A stretch of DNA of 36,380 nt from Candidatus Muiribacteriota bacterium (GTDB lineage Bacteria > Muiribacteriota > DAOVTB01), in assembly GCA_030633305.1 (NCBI GenBank), contig DAOVTB010000019.1:1-36380 (forward strand), written 5' to 3'. The notes beneath the pieces are model-generated. The model saw nothing but the letters and a program-made list of their open reading frames with translations, did no database searches and had not been told where the DNA came from. Below are positions 15,432-24,085 of the stretch, piece by piece (position 1 is the stretch's first letter; each line of letters starts with the position of its first letter). Made by a program: the position numbers and the translations under genes.

Positions 15432-16859
15432 TTAGAAGGGTTTCTGCCCTCTTTTGGCTTTCTTTTTCTTTTTATCTTCAAACATGAGATCATCTGCATG
15501 ACGCAGCATTTCATCAATGTTCGAAAGACCAGCTTCAATATCAAAATACGATACTCCAATACTTGCAGAAACTTTAAATTTTCTAAGTTTTTTAGCATTG
15601 AAATCATTAATATTTCCCTTTAAGCGTGCCAGGAGTATCTTTTCAGTCTGTTCACGATTTACATTCAGCATGGCAACAAATTCATCTCCACCAATACGCC
15701 CAATAACGTCAGAGTCCCTGAATGTCAAACGAAGTAAATCGGCCATATCACAAATAGCCAGGTCACCTTCTTCATGACCAAGATTATCATTAATCCACTT
15801 TAACCCATCCATGTCAATAAATATAAGAGCAAGAGGCTGTTGGGCACGAACACCAAGTTTGATCTGTTGCTCTCCAAGAAGCATAAACCCTCTTCTGTTA
15901 AGCAATTCAGTAAGTTCATCCGTAACAGCTATTCGTTCCAGTTTGTCCAGCAGGTCCTTTCTTTCAACCGCAGCACCGATAATGTTTGTCGCAGTTTTCA
16001 AAGCTTCAACTTCCAAATCCGTCCATTCACGTTCTCGTGAATTATTATCCAGACCAATAAATCCCCAATATTTACCACTTACAAATATAGGAACACACAT
16101 AATGGACAATATTTCATTTTTGGCAAGAATCTCCTGCTCAATATCTGAAAAAGCCTTTCTATTCCCGTATATCAATTCTCCATCATGAAGTTTGGCATCC
16201 CATCCGTCCGGTTTATTTATCATTAATGGGAATTGCTCTAATTCCGGCTTTTCAAGCATCATTTCAAATATTGGATGAAGCCAGTAATAGTTTTCATCTT
16301 CAATTTCACCAGTTTCTTCATCAATATAATAATGGTGAATATATACTCTACTTACACCGGTTGAATATCCAAGCTGTTCTAAAATAGATGAAATGCTCGT
16401 AACCCACGAACTGGATTTAAGAAGTTGCTGGGCAGCATAACTTACACCCTCAAGAATTATTCCTCTTCTGAAGATTTCACTCTTAAAATTTTTCTGTTTT
16501 GTAATATCAACCAGAACACCTTCATAATTAATATCTTCGGATTGATCATCGATAATTTTCTTTAAATAATCTCTGACCCATATCTCACTGTCATCCTTAC
16601 ACTTCAATTTAAACTCATCAAAATGCTTGTCAGTTTTTTCTATCTTATCCAACTGTTTTTTTCGTGCAGAAGCATTTTTAAAAAAATCATTAAAATTTTT
16701 TCCAAGTAATTCTTCTTTACTTGAATATCCCAGAAGTTCACAAACTGCTGGATTTAATTCAATAATAGTACCATCTTGCGCCATTTTGTATATTCCAACA
16801 GGTAAATCGGCAATCAAGGATCGGTACTGATTAAGTTCACTCAACAATTTTTCCGTCAT
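15432..16859 (-). CDS. PAS-GAF-GGDEF diguanylate cyclase (paralogue 2)
   Basis: 475 aa from the ATG at 16857-16859, with GGAG at 16866-16869. A further in-frame ATG at 16871 overlaps that ribosome binding site and is rejected. PAS covers about 8-120 ('LIADLPVGIYKMAQDGTIIELNPAVCELLGY'), GAF about 130-305 and GGDEF about 310-470. The catalytic GGDEF, the 'DMDGLKWINDNLGHEEGD' motif and the I-site RDSD five residues upstream are all intact. It should synthesise c-di-GMP with product inhibition. It is cytoplasmic. The GAF domain is clearly related to that of paralogue 1 (shared 'LEGVS.AA.QLLK' and 'VP.F..G..WG..G'), so the two arose by duplication and then diverged mainly in their sensor parts. 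It may be co-transcribed with the flavodoxin-fold gene. Confidence 0.93.
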   Translation of the reverse strand: MTEKLLSELNQYRSLIADLPVGIYKMAQDGTIIELNPAVCELLGYSSKEELLGKNFNDFFKNASARKKQLDKIEKTDKHFDEFKLKCKDDSEIWVRDYLKKIIDDQSEDINYEGVLVDITKQKNFKSEIFRRGIILEGVSYAAQQLLKSSSWVTSISSILEQLGYSTGVSRVYIHHYYIDEETGEIEDENYYWLHPIFEMMLEKPELEQFPLMINKPDGWDAKLHDGELIYGNRKAFSDIEQEILAKNEILSIMCVPIFVSGKYWGFIGLDNNSREREWTDLEVEALKTATNIIGAAVERKDLLDKLERIAVTDELTELLNRRGFMLLGEQQIKLGVRAQQPLALIFIDMDGLKWINDNLGHEEGDLAICDMADLLRLTFRDSDVIGRIGGDEFVAMLNVNREQTEKILLARLKGNINDFNAKKLRKFKVSASIGVSYFDIEAGLSNIDEMLRHADDLMFEDKKKKKAKRGQKPF

Positions 16860-16932
16860 AAAAAACTCCATCTAGACTATCAAAAAGCTTTAGATTATTA
16901 TTGTACCACAAATCAATTCCATATCAAAACCC

Positions 16933-16962
16933 TTGTCGCATCAAGGCTAAGAATGTTATAAT
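16933..16962 (+). promoter_or_regulatory. Promoter of the 13-residue-repeat protein gene
   Basis: TTGTCG (16933-16938), an 18-nt spacer and consensus TATAAT (16957-16962). GAGGAG (16976-16981) and ATG 16989 follow at normal distances. Confidence 0.6.
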
Positions 16963-16988
16963 AAGATATTTCATTTGAGGAGTTTACC

Positions 16989-17612
16989 ATGTCAAAATTA
17001 TTAAAAATACTCTGCTGTATGATATTCCTTTTTGCATTCACACAAGCCATATTTTCACAGGACGTAAAAATGCCTGATATAAACAAAATTGTAAATGATA
17101 CTATGAAAAGTGTTAATGTCAGTAAAATTGTTGATGATGCTTTAAAAAATGCCAATGCTGGTAAAATAGTAAGCGATACCATGAAAAGTATCAATGTTAA
17201 CAAGATCGTAAACGACGCCATGAAAACAGTTGATATTAACAAAATAGTAAGTGATGCTCTTAAAAATGCAGATGCTTCCAAGATTGTAAATGATACTATG
17301 AAAAGCATCAATATCAATAAAATTGTTCAAGACGCATTGAAAAGTGCTGACGCCGCCAAAATCGTTAATGATACTATGAAAAGTATCAATGTTAACAAAA
17401 TCGTGACTGATGCTCTAAAGGATGCTGATATTGAAGGAACAATCAATGGATCAATGAATGATGTCAATAAAGAAATTGAAGATTCCATGAAAGAGATGAA
17501 CAAGGAACTGGATGCTTCAATGAAAGAACTGGACCAGGAAATGAACGATATGAAAAAAGAACTTGGTGACATGAAAATTGAAATGGATCTGGATCTTGGA
17601 AACGATGACTAG
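16989..17612 (+). CDS. Secreted 13-residue-repeat protein with acidic coiled-coil tail
   Basis: 207 aa. It starts at ATG with GAGGAG 7 nt upstream and has a signal peptide MSKLLKILCCMIFLFAFTQAIFSQ. Residues 33-149 are nine consecutive 13-residue repeats of the form K-I-V-x-D-x-[ML]-K-x-[VIA]-[ND]-x-x. Two flavours largely alternate, one with DTMKS and one with DALKN, suggesting a 26-residue (78-bp) higher unit. Residues 150-207 form a Met/Glu/Lys/Asp-rich heptad-like helix ending in an acidic tail. There are no cysteines after the signal peptide. It is probably exported to the periplasm or surface as an elongated helical protein. I do not recognise the family. The stop is six bases from the end of the convergent STM3941-like gene. 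Confidence 0.85.
   Translation: MSKLLKILCCMIFLFAFTQAIFSQDVKMPDINKIVNDTMKSVNVSKIVDDALKNANAGKIVSDTMKSINVNKIVNDAMKTVDINKIVSDALKNADASKIVNDTMKSININKIVQDALKSADAAKIVNDTMKSINVNKIVTDALKDADIEGTINGSMNDVNKEIEDSMKEMNKELDASMKELDQEMNDMKKELGDMKIEMDLDLGNDD
17085..17435 (+). repeat. Nine tandem 39-bp coding repeats
   Basis: The region encodes nine 13-residue units in frame with no gaps. At the DNA level, neighbouring units are similar enough (recurring AAAATTGTAAATGATACTAT-type words) to expand or contract by slippage. The high periodicity also creates long, meaningless open frames on the opposite strand. Confidence 0.85.
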
Positions 17613-17617
17613 GAATA

Positions 17618-18109
17618 TTAAATCAGCAAATTTGGAAATTTTACTGCAATAAATTCGGCCGCTTTTTCAATATCTGGAGCCAGTCCGACAAATGGTGGAG
17701 ATATAGTATTAAGTCCCAGATTTTTATTACTATTCAATAATATCCTTTTAAATGAATTTATATGTTTAAGATACTTCTCCTCGTCACGAAGTCCAAGGCT
17801 AAGAAATTTATTTGTACCAATAATCATTACAGATACAGAAGTTATATCCTTCCATCGGATCAGGCCAATTCCTGTTCTACAATCCTGGATTCCTTTCATA
17901 TTTATTACAATAACATCGGAGGAATTAAACATTCCAAAAAGGATCTTTAAACCACACAGGGAAAAAAAGATTATTCCAATCCAGCCAACACCCCGTTCAA
18001 AAGATTCACTTTCGGAAGTCATGAAAAATGCAGTAACAACAAAAACTATACAACCTATAAAAAGAAAAAGCAGCTTGCTTTTTGAAGTCTTAAACCTTAT
18101 TTCATCCAT
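17618..18109 (-). CDS. STM3941-like membrane protein (PH-like)
   Basis: 163 aa with two N-terminal hydrophobic segments (about 13-31 and 40-60). A soluble beta domain follows, with 'GIGLIRWKDITSVSVMIIGTNKFLSLGL.D', the characteristic 'liRWkDI' signature of STM3941-family proteins (PH-like fold on the cytoplasmic side). Function is unknown. The ATG begins 4 nt downstream of the stop of the radical SAM gene, so the two form an operon and are probably coupled. AAGGG inside the upstream gene end may serve as ribosome binding site. Confidence 0.75.
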   Translation of the reverse strand: MDEIRFKTSKSKLLFLFIGCIVFVVTAFFMTSESESFERGVGWIGIIFFSLCGLKILFGMFNSSDVIVINMKGIQDCRTGIGLIRWKDITSVSVMIIGTNKFLSLGLRDEEKYLKHINSFKRILLNSNKNLGLNTISPPFVGLAPDIEKAAEFIAVKFPNLLI

Positions 18110-18112
18110 TAT

Positions 18113-20305
18113 TTACCCTTTTTCGCACAACGCAACTATATCATTTAATTTTTCATTAATCCTGCTTTTTTCTTCTTCCGGTGATACGTCCAAAGCTTTA
18201 TTCATAAATTCTATCCCTTTTTCATACTCTCCAGTTAATTTTAAAAATTCAGCTAGATGGTAATAGGTATTGAAGTCAGGACATTTTGTTAATACAGCTT
18301 TTTTAAAATAGATTCCTGCCTCTTCCGTTTTACCATTACTGAGTCTGTCATAACCAAGTTCACAGTTGATTTTTCCAGAAATATCATGTTCTAGAATGTC
18401 CAATAACAGGTTCCTGAAATTCTCCATATTTCCTTCTTTTTTGTATGAAAGAGCAAGCAAAAATCCAGTATCGGGATCAGATTCCAGTTCAAATGATTCT
18501 TTGTAGTATTCAAAACTTTTTTCCCCATTAGAATCCGCACACATCCCAAGCCCCTTATACGCCTGAGCTGTCTTTTTCAATTCAATACTTTTTAAAAATT
18601 TTTCTTTTGCTCTAATAAGATTCCCTGACGAATACAATATCTGACCAAACAGAATAAATGCTTCTGGATTTACAAAAACATGTGAAATATATTTTTCAAT
18701 GTAAGACATGGCTTCTGGCATTTTATTAGTTTTAACCAAAAGTGCGGCCATTTCAAAATACAATACCATATAAAAAGGGTTTTTCCTTATTGCAATCTTT
18801 AATGCCTGTTGCGCTTCAGGGTATTTCTGTAGTTTCAGCATTTCTTTATATTTCAATCTATAACGAATATATTCAGGTTCTATTTCAGAATTTAAACTCC
18901 ATTTAGCTTCATCAAAAGCATTTTTGGAACTATCAAATCCTGGAAAACTAAACTTCATGAAATAATCAAACAATTTCATCCTTACACGTCTTATAAAATA
19001 AGTATTGAAGTTACTCCACCTTTTCCAGTGTGTACCATCAGTAAAATTCAGTCCCTCTTTCACAAGTTTTTCTCGCAAACTTGAATGTTTCGAAATAAAG
19101 CATTCCGAATACCAGATATAACTTGAGTTCAAGTAATGCTTTAATTTCCAGATACCAACTACCGTCCTGAAATAATCAATCCATCTTTCATAAGGATGTC
19201 CAATAATAAGTGATACTTTAGGAATAATCCCACTTCTGGCACAATTTATTATTGTTTCTACTGCAGTTTCCTGCTTACAGTTTTTTTCCATTCTATCAAG
19301 TAACCTTTGAGAGAATGACTCTATACCAAAAGTCATGATCCTGCATCCACTGTTATACATGAGCTTAAAGGTATAACCATCCATAAATTCTCCAATACGC
19401 CCCTGACAATAGTATTCAAACATAAATTGTTTTTTTATAATTCCATTGGCAAGTTCCCTGATTCTTTCCCCAGTGATGTTAATTATCGAATCGCAAAAAA
19501 AGATTCTCTTTATATCATTATTTTTCACAAGGTAACTCAGGTCTTTAATCACTTTACTAACAGATACAGTCCTGAACTTTCTCCATACAATACGGTCATC
19601 ACAAAAATCACACTGGTACGGACATGAACGGGTTGTCTGGTATGTAAAAACAGGCCGATCATACAAATCCAGTTGAAAATCAGAAAAATCAGGCGGTGGA
19701 ATTTCATCCAGATCAATAACAGTTATTGAAAAATTGCCAATTATACAATCAGCACTATCTTTATAATAAACACCTTTAAATTCACTTTTTCCAGAACGTA
19801 AGCTTTCACAGAGTTCATAAAATGATCGTTCGCCCTCTCCTACACATACAAAATCTACAACACCGGTTTTCAGCAATTTTTCTGGACCAGTACATGCAGG
19901 CGAACATTCCGGACCACCAAAAATTATCTTGATTTTCGGATTTTCCGATTTCAATTTCTTAGCTAGTTTAATGGAAGCATCCACTGTAGTTGAAAATAAT
20001 GATATTCCAACAATATCAGGTGATTTAGACTGAATGTTTTCTGTACATTTCTTAATTTCCAACTCATCTGGAAAATTATGATCTTTAAGTGAATTTTTAT
20101 AAAGATATGAATGTTGAAACCAGAATTTTTTATACTTTGAATCAATTCGGTGAAAGTATTCAATATTCCAGTCAATAATACTTGTTTCTAAATATCCATT
20201 TCCCTTCATATATGCACTCAGAGATGCGGCTCCAAGGGGGAGCATATCATATCCAAGACATGGCGGAACTACAAGAACTATATTAAATTGATTCTTATTT
20301 TTCAT
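18113..20305 (-). CDS. Radical SAM protein with cobalamin-binding-like N terminus and C-terminal TPR array
   Basis: 730 aa. Residues 1-200 form a B12-binding-like Rossmann domain ('LVVPPCLGYDMLPLGAASLSAYMK', 'DIVGISLFSTTVDASIKLAKKLK', 'IIFGGPECS', 'DFVCVGEGERSFYEL'). There is no DxHxxG cobalamin ligand motif, as in many B12-radical SAM relatives. The radical SAM core (about 215-440) has the CxxxCxxC cluster (C228, C232, C235 in TTRSCPYQCDFC). Residues about 475-725 are six or so TPR-like helical hairpins. The core should cleave S-adenosylmethionine by a 4Fe-4S cluster, but the substrate is unknown. The TPR array suggests a protein partner or substrate. It is transcribed ahead of the STM3941-like gene. 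Confidence 0.88.
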   Translation of the reverse strand: MKNKNQFNIVLVVPPCLGYDMLPLGAASLSAYMKGNGYLETSIIDWNIEYFHRIDSKYKKFWFQHSYLYKNSLKDHNFPDELEIKKCTENIQSKSPDIVGISLFSTTVDASIKLAKKLKSENPKIKIIFGGPECSPACTGPEKLLKTGVVDFVCVGEGERSFYELCESLRSGKSEFKGVYYKDSADCIIGNFSITVIDLDEIPPPDFSDFQLDLYDRPVFTYQTTRSCPYQCDFCDDRIVWRKFRTVSVSKVIKDLSYLVKNNDIKRIFFCDSIINITGERIRELANGIIKKQFMFEYYCQGRIGEFMDGYTFKLMYNSGCRIMTFGIESFSQRLLDRMEKNCKQETAVETIINCARSGIIPKVSLIIGHPYERWIDYFRTVVGIWKLKHYLNSSYIWYSECFISKHSSLREKLVKEGLNFTDGTHWKRWSNFNTYFIRRVRMKLFDYFMKFSFPGFDSSKNAFDEAKWSLNSEIEPEYIRYRLKYKEMLKLQKYPEAQQALKIAIRKNPFYMVLYFEMAALLVKTNKMPEAMSYIEKYISHVFVNPEAFILFGQILYSSGNLIRAKEKFLKSIELKKTAQAYKGLGMCADSNGEKSFEYYKESFELESDPDTGFLLALSYKKEGNMENFRNLLLDILEHDISGKINCELGYDRLSNGKTEEAGIYFKKAVLTKCPDFNTYYHLAEFLKLTGEYEKGIEFMNKALDVSPEEEKSRINEKLNDIVALCEKG

Positions 20306-20366
20306 AATTCTGTAATAATAATATCACATCAGGATAATATGATCTTTTAATTTTCTCTAAAACTGA

Positions 20367-20395
20367 TTGAATCAAATAAACTATACTGATATAAT
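20367..20395 (+). promoter_or_regulatory. Promoter of hpt-MBL operon
   Basis: TTGAAT (20367-20372), a 17-nt spacer and consensus TATAAT (20390-20395). The predicted leader to the ATG at 20450 is about 48 nt. Confidence 0.65.
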
Positions 20396-20449
20396 GACGC
20401 ATTACCTGAATTGAACAATTCTGGTAAAAATAAAATTCAGGAGAATACA

Positions 20450-20986
20450 ATGTATAGCGGTCAGGTAAAAAAAGTACTTATCTCCGAAAATGATATTCAA
20501 TCCAAGATTAAAGAAATTGCTGCTGAAATAAACAAAGAATATGCTGGAAAACAGCCTATTCTTATCGGTATTTTAAAAGGAGCCTTTGTCTTTCTTGCAG
20601 ATTTAAGCCGGGAGCTAACTGTACCGCATTCTGTTGATTTCATGGATGTTTCTTCGTATGGCGAGGATGTCAAAACTTCTGGAATCGTTAAGATTGAAAA
20701 GGATATTGACAGAAGTGTAGCCGGAGAAGATGTAATTCTGGTTGATGATATCATTGATACCGGACTTACCATGACATATATTTCAGATTATTTACAAAAT
20801 CATAAACCTGCCAGTGTCAGGATATGTTCATTATTGAGCAAACCATCAAGACGTGTTGTTGAAGTAAAATCAGATTTTCTAGGTTTTGAAATACCTGATG
20901 AGTTTGTAATTGGTTATGGGCTGGGACATAAAGGCCTTTATAGAAATCTAAAATATATTGCTATACTTGATGAGAAATACTACTAA
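20450..20986 (+). CDS. hpt: Hypoxanthine phosphoribosyltransferase
   Basis: 178 aa from ATG 20450, which has AGGAG (20439-20443) at 6-nt spacing. An in-frame TTG at 20411 has no ribosome binding site and is not used. The PRPP-binding loop 'VILVDDIIDTGLT' (about 96-107) and 'ILKGAFVFLADLSREL' mark it as a type I phosphoribosyltransferase of the Hpt group. Other typical segments are the flexible-loop 'SSYGEDVKTSG' and the C-terminal 'PDEFVIGYGLGHKGLYRNLKYIAIL'. It converts hypoxanthine (and often guanine) plus PRPP to the nucleotide in purine salvage, in the cytoplasm. The stop is followed immediately by the ATG of the MBL-fold gene. Confidence 0.95.
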   Translation: MYSGQVKKVLISENDIQSKIKEIAAEINKEYAGKQPILIGILKGAFVFLADLSRELTVPHSVDFMDVSSYGEDVKTSGIVKIEKDIDRSVAGEDVILVDDIIDTGLTMTYISDYLQNHKPASVRICSLLSKPSRRVVEVKSDFLGFEIPDEFVIGYGLGHKGLYRNLKYIAILDEKYY

Positions 20987-21631
20987 ATGAAATACGAAAT
21001 CAAAGACCTTATTATTGAACGGGAAATACTGGGAGATGTCAGCACCAACTCTTTTCTGGTTTACACTGAAAATTCTAAAGATTGTTTTATTGTCGATTTA
21101 GGTGATTTTCCTTCTGATCATATGAAGACAATAGAAAAAAAATCACTGAATTTGAAATACATTCTTTTCACTCATGGACATTATGATCATATTTTTGGTT
21201 TAGACAAAATGCCTGAATCAAATTATCTTAAGATAATGATTGATGAAAACGATGGCGAATGTATCCCACGTGCAGATAGAAATCTCTCATGCTTTGTCGG
21301 AGTTCCTTTTCAATGTGATAAAGCCTATGAAACATATGATTTAAATACACCTTTTAAATGTGGAAATATGGAAATATCGATTCATTCAACTCCTGGACAT
21401 ACAGCTGGTTCAATCTGTATTCTGGTTAACGATATTTTATTCAGTGGTGACACTATTTTCCAACAATCAATAGGACGTACAGATCTTCCTGGCGGAGACC
21501 ACACTGTTATATTAGAAAGTATTGATAAAATATGTAAAACTTTTCCAGATGACACGGTCATCTTTCCAGGACATGGAGATCCAACAGACCTTAAAAGCGA
21601 AAAAACCAGTAATCCTTTTTTCCCTCGATAA
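20987..21631 (+). CDS. MBL-fold metal-dependent hydrolase (glyoxalase II-like)
   Basis: 214 aa. The metal-binding set is complete: THGHYDH (H63, H65, D67, H68), H138 in PGHTAGS, D155 in FSGDTIF, and H196 in FPGHGD. The segment 'SIGRTDLPGGD' is typical of the YcbL/glyoxalase II-like branch. Two metal ions, probably zinc or iron, are expected. The substrate is not clear: a thioester such as S-lactoylglutathione or another small ester is possible. The ATG directly abuts the hpt TAA, so the two are coupled. The protein is short relative to true GloB, which usually has an additional C-terminal helical domain, and so is more like the YcbL type. Confidence 0.9.
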   Translation: MKYEIKDLIIEREILGDVSTNSFLVYTENSKDCFIVDLGDFPSDHMKTIEKKSLNLKYILFTHGHYDHIFGLDKMPESNYLKIMIDENDGECIPRADRNLSCFVGVPFQCDKAYETYDLNTPFKCGNMEISIHSTPGHTAGSICILVNDILFSGDTIFQQSIGRTDLPGGDHTVILESIDKICKTFPDDTVIFPGHGDPTDLKSEKTSNPFFPR

Positions 21632-21640
21632 TAAAGAATA

Positions 21641-21683
21641 TTTTTTGCCACAGATACACACGGATAAAACACCGATTTTTATT
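21641..21683. repeat. Dispersed 'CCACAGATACACACGGAT' intergenic repeat
   Basis: A word-like repeat downstream of the MBL gene that reads GCCACAGATACACACGGAT and continues to CACCGATTTTTA. Similar sequences are known to me as dispersed intergenic repeats in several unrelated bacterial genomes. Only one copy lies in this window. There is no coding function. Confidence 0.4.
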
Positions 21684-21720
21684 TTTAGTAGTAAAATTTT
21701 GTAGCTTTTTATTAATAACT

Positions 21721-21847
21721 AAACGACGTTTTGAATGAGATGAAGGTTGGAATATTCTGTATCTGGACAAACCGAGGCGTACAAACGTACGTTGAGGTTT
21801 GGACTGATGCATAATATTTCAAGATTCGCTCATTCAGAACGTCGTTT
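21721..21847. repeat. 127-bp palindromic element B anchored on the flippase stop codon
   Basis: The arms AAACGACGTTTTGAATGAG (21721-21739) and the sequence at 21829-21847 are complementary at 18 of 19 positions. The right-hand arm contains the TCA that is the complement of the flippase TGA stop and its preceding codons. The inner stem has AATATT pairing with AATATT, CAAACC with GGTTTG, and CGTAC with GTACG around a 4-nt loop. In gene orientation (minus), the blocks ATGAGCGAATCTTGAA and TCCAACCTTCATCTCAT are identical to element A, at identical offsets in an element of identical length. Confidence 0.9.
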
Positions 21848-22810
21848 TGGATATCCTAACAGGAATGGGATAACCCCAAACATTGAAACAAAATACAACA
21901 TCGAAGTTACTATAAGGGAATTGGCAGTAACTGCTGCTTTTGGGAATCCAAGACTCATGAAGAACACGACAAAGGCACCTTCCCGAACTCCAGCTCCCCC
22001 AAATGAAACAGGCATTGCAGAGATAACATAGATCATGGAAAGACTTGAAATAAAATAAAATATTGCACCTGATTTTATCAATAATGCAGTCTCATGATTA
22101 CCAGCAAATATAAGATAGAATATGACAGCATTCAATATTTGAGCACTCATTACAGAAAGTAATGCAAAGATAACATATCTTAAATTATTTCTATATTGTT
22201 CAAATAATTTAAACATTTTATCAATCTTTGAATTAAATTCTTCAGGTACCATAAAGGAACATATCTTTACAAAAAATCGTCTGCTGAAAAAAAGTGTTAC
22301 TACTATAAAAAGTAAAAGTGGAAAAAGTATAAGATTCATTCTCCAATAGTTATTAGAAAAAAGATCATTTTTGAAAATGACCATACAGACACCAAGAAAT
22401 GATATCGAAAGAAAGCCAAGAAGCCTCTCAAATACAATTGAAATTATACTTGGCGACCATCTTCCACTCAGTTTATTTGCATCATACATTCTAACTACGT
22501 CACCACCTATTGAAGTAGGCAGGAAAAGATTGAAAAACAATCCTTTTGAACAGATCAATATAATAGATTTAAATGGTATGGAAACACCTAAAGGAATAAG
22601 CAGCAATTTCCATTTTAAAAAATGGAAAAGAAATAAAACTACATGAAGCGCAAGCGCTAGCCAGTAATATTTGTAATCAAATTTTTTGAAATAACTAACA
22701 AGTTTTGAAAACTCGATATCTTTTAATATTATAAAGATAATAAAAGCAGAAATCAGTATCTTCACAAATAGTGAAAGGTATTTTTTCATTTTTAAAATAA
22801 ATTCACCCAT
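21830..22810 (-). CDS. Flippase-like / lysylphosphatidylglycerol synthase TM-region family (UPF0104) protein
   Basis: 326 aa with about eight hydrophobic segments. The segments match the 'lysylphosphatidylglycerol synthetase/UPF0104' membrane family: 'LFKYFKKFDYKYYWLALALH'-like start, 'SIGGDVVRMYDANKLSGRWSPSIISIVFERLLG' in the middle, and 'SAMPVSFGGAGVREGAFVVFF' near the end. Members include the flippase half of MprF and hopanoid or polyprenol-related transporters, and the substrate here is unknown. It follows clpX by 18 nt on the same strand. An internal ATG eight codons in is the alternative start. Its final codons (YPKRRSE and stop) make up one outer arm of palindromic element B. Confidence 0.85.
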   Translation of the reverse strand: MGEFILKMKKYLSLFVKILISAFIIFIILKDIEFSKLVSYFKKFDYKYYWLALALHVVLFLFHFLKWKLLLIPLGVSIPFKSIILICSKGLFFNLFLPTSIGGDVVRMYDANKLSGRWSPSIISIVFERLLGFLSISFLGVCMVIFKNDLFSNNYWRMNLILFPLLLFIVVTLFFSRRFFVKICSFMVPEEFNSKIDKMFKLFEQYRNNLRYVIFALLSVMSAQILNAVIFYLIFAGNHETALLIKSGAIFYFISSLSMIYVISAMPVSFGGAGVREGAFVVFFMSLGFPKAAVTANSLIVTSMLYFVSMFGVIPFLLGYPKRRSE

Positions 22811-22828
22811 GTTTTAATGAGATGTAGA

Positions 22829-24085
22829 TTAAGCGGTTTCTTCCTTAGTCTCAGTCTTTTTATCATTCAATTCAATCATGTAAGTCGATTTTCCAAGAAC
22901 AACACCTTCATTAATAATACATTTTTCAACGTTTTCAAGAGATGGGATTTCATACATAAGATCCATCATTACTTCTTCCATGATCGATCTTAATCCTCTT
23001 GCTCCAGTATCTCTTTCCTTAGCTTTTTTAGCAATGGCCTTAAGAGCATCTGAAGAAAATGACAGTTCAACACCTTCCATTTCAAACAATTTTTTATACT
23101 GTTTAATAATTGCATTTTTTGGTTTTGAAAGAACTTCAATAAGGGCTGTCTCACTTAATCCTTCCAATGTTGCAACAACTGGAATTCTACCGACTAATTC
23201 AGGAATAAAACCAAATTTCAAGAGATCTTCAGGCTGGATATGTTTTAATATATCTCCGATTTCTTTTTCCTGCTTGCTTTTAATCTCGGCGCCAAAACCC
23301 ATGTTCTTAATATTGACTCTGTTTTCAATGATTTTATCAATTGAAGCAAAAGCACCGCCGCAAATAAAAAGAATATTTGATGTATCAATCTGAATATACT
23401 CTTGATGCGGATGCTTTCTTCCACCTTGAGGCGGAACATTAGAAACAGTACCTTCGATAATTTTCAAAAGAGCCTGTTGAACACCTTCGCCACTTACATC
23501 TCGTGTAATTGATGCGCTTTCTGATTTTCGTGCAATCTTATCAATTTCATCGATATAAATAATTCCACGTTCAGCACGTTCAATATCATAATCTGCATTC
23601 TGTATAAGTTTTAAAAGTATATTCTCAACATCTTCACCTACATAACCTGCTTCAGTCAATGTTGTTGCATCTGCAATAGCAAATGGTACGTTTACAATTT
23701 TAGCTAGAGTCTGCGCAAGAAGCGTTTTCCCGCTTCCTGTAGGTCCCAGAAGCAAAATATTACTTTTCTGAATTTCAACTTCATCACTGGAATCTTTATC
23801 TGCCGTCAGACGTTTATAATGATTATATGTCGCAACTGAAAGAACTTTTTTTGCAACATCCTGTTGAATGACATGTTCATCAAGAAATTTTTTGATATCT
23901 TTGGGCTTTAATAGATTTATTTCCTGTTTTGTGAACTCTTCTTCAAACTCCTCATGTATTATCTCATTGCATAACGCTATGCATTCATCACAGATATAAA
24001 CATCAGGTCCGGCAATCAACTTCTTGACCTGATTCTGCGGTTTGCCACAAAACGAGCAACGCAGATTATTGGATTTATTAAACAT
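22829..24085 (-). CDS. clpX: ATP-dependent Clp protease ATP-binding subunit ClpX
   Basis: About 418 aa from ATG 24085, which overlaps the clpP TGA (TGATG). A TTG at 24088 is an alternative with closer ribosome binding site spacing. The N-terminal zinc domain has four cysteines (C11, C14, C33, C36 in the 419-aa numbering). The AAA+ core has Walker A GPTGSGKT (115-122), the pore motif GYVG (148-151) and Walker B IIYIDE (176-181). The RKHPHQE segment and the sensor-type arginine segment '[27 protein letters not shown]' are typical. ClpX unfolds and delivers substrates to ClpP as a hexamer. The order tig-clpP-clpX is the standard chromosomal one. It is highly conserved along its length. Confidence 0.98.
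   Translation of the reverse strand: MFNKSNNLRCSFCGKPQNQVKKLIAGPDVYICDECIALCNEIIHEEFEEEFTKQEINLLKPKDIKKFLDEHVIQQDVAKKVLSVATYNHYKRLTADKDSSDEVEIQKSNILLLGPTGSGKTLLAQTLAKIVNVPFAIADATTLTEAGYVGEDVENILLKLIQNADYDIERAERGIIYIDEIDKIARKSESASITRDVSGEGVQQALLKIIEGTVSNVPPQGGRKHPHQEYIQIDTSNILFICGGAFASIDKIIENRVNIKNMGFGAEIKSKQEKEIGDILKHIQPEDLLKFGFIPELVGRIPVVATLEGLSETALIEVLSKPKNAIIKQYKKLFEMEGVELSFSSDALKAIAKKAKERDTGARGLRSIMEEVMMDLMYEIPSLENVEKCIINEGVVLGKSTYMIELNDKKTETKEETA

Noticed and set aside
15432-15455. Hairpin at the end of the second diguanylate cyclase gene
   Set aside because: Only about four base pairs (AGGG/CCCT) within the coding end and no T run, so not called as terminator.
16913-17317. Long repetitive hydrophobic open frame on the minus strand opposite the 13-residue-repeat gene
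   Set aside because: It is a mirror of the 39-bp coding repeat; the plus-strand gene has promoter, ribosome binding site and signal peptide.
17085-17435. CRISPR-like direct repeats
   Set aside because: The repeats are contiguous, coding and in frame with no spacers between them.
20411-20449. TTG start 39 nt upstream for hpt
   Set aside because: No ribosome binding site; the ATG at 20450 has AGGAG at 6-nt spacing and gives the usual family length.
22811-22832. Possible third palindrome between clpX and the flippase gene (shared CATCTCATT word)
   Set aside because: Only about a dozen bases match, the signature blocks are missing and no palindrome forms in the 18-nt gap.
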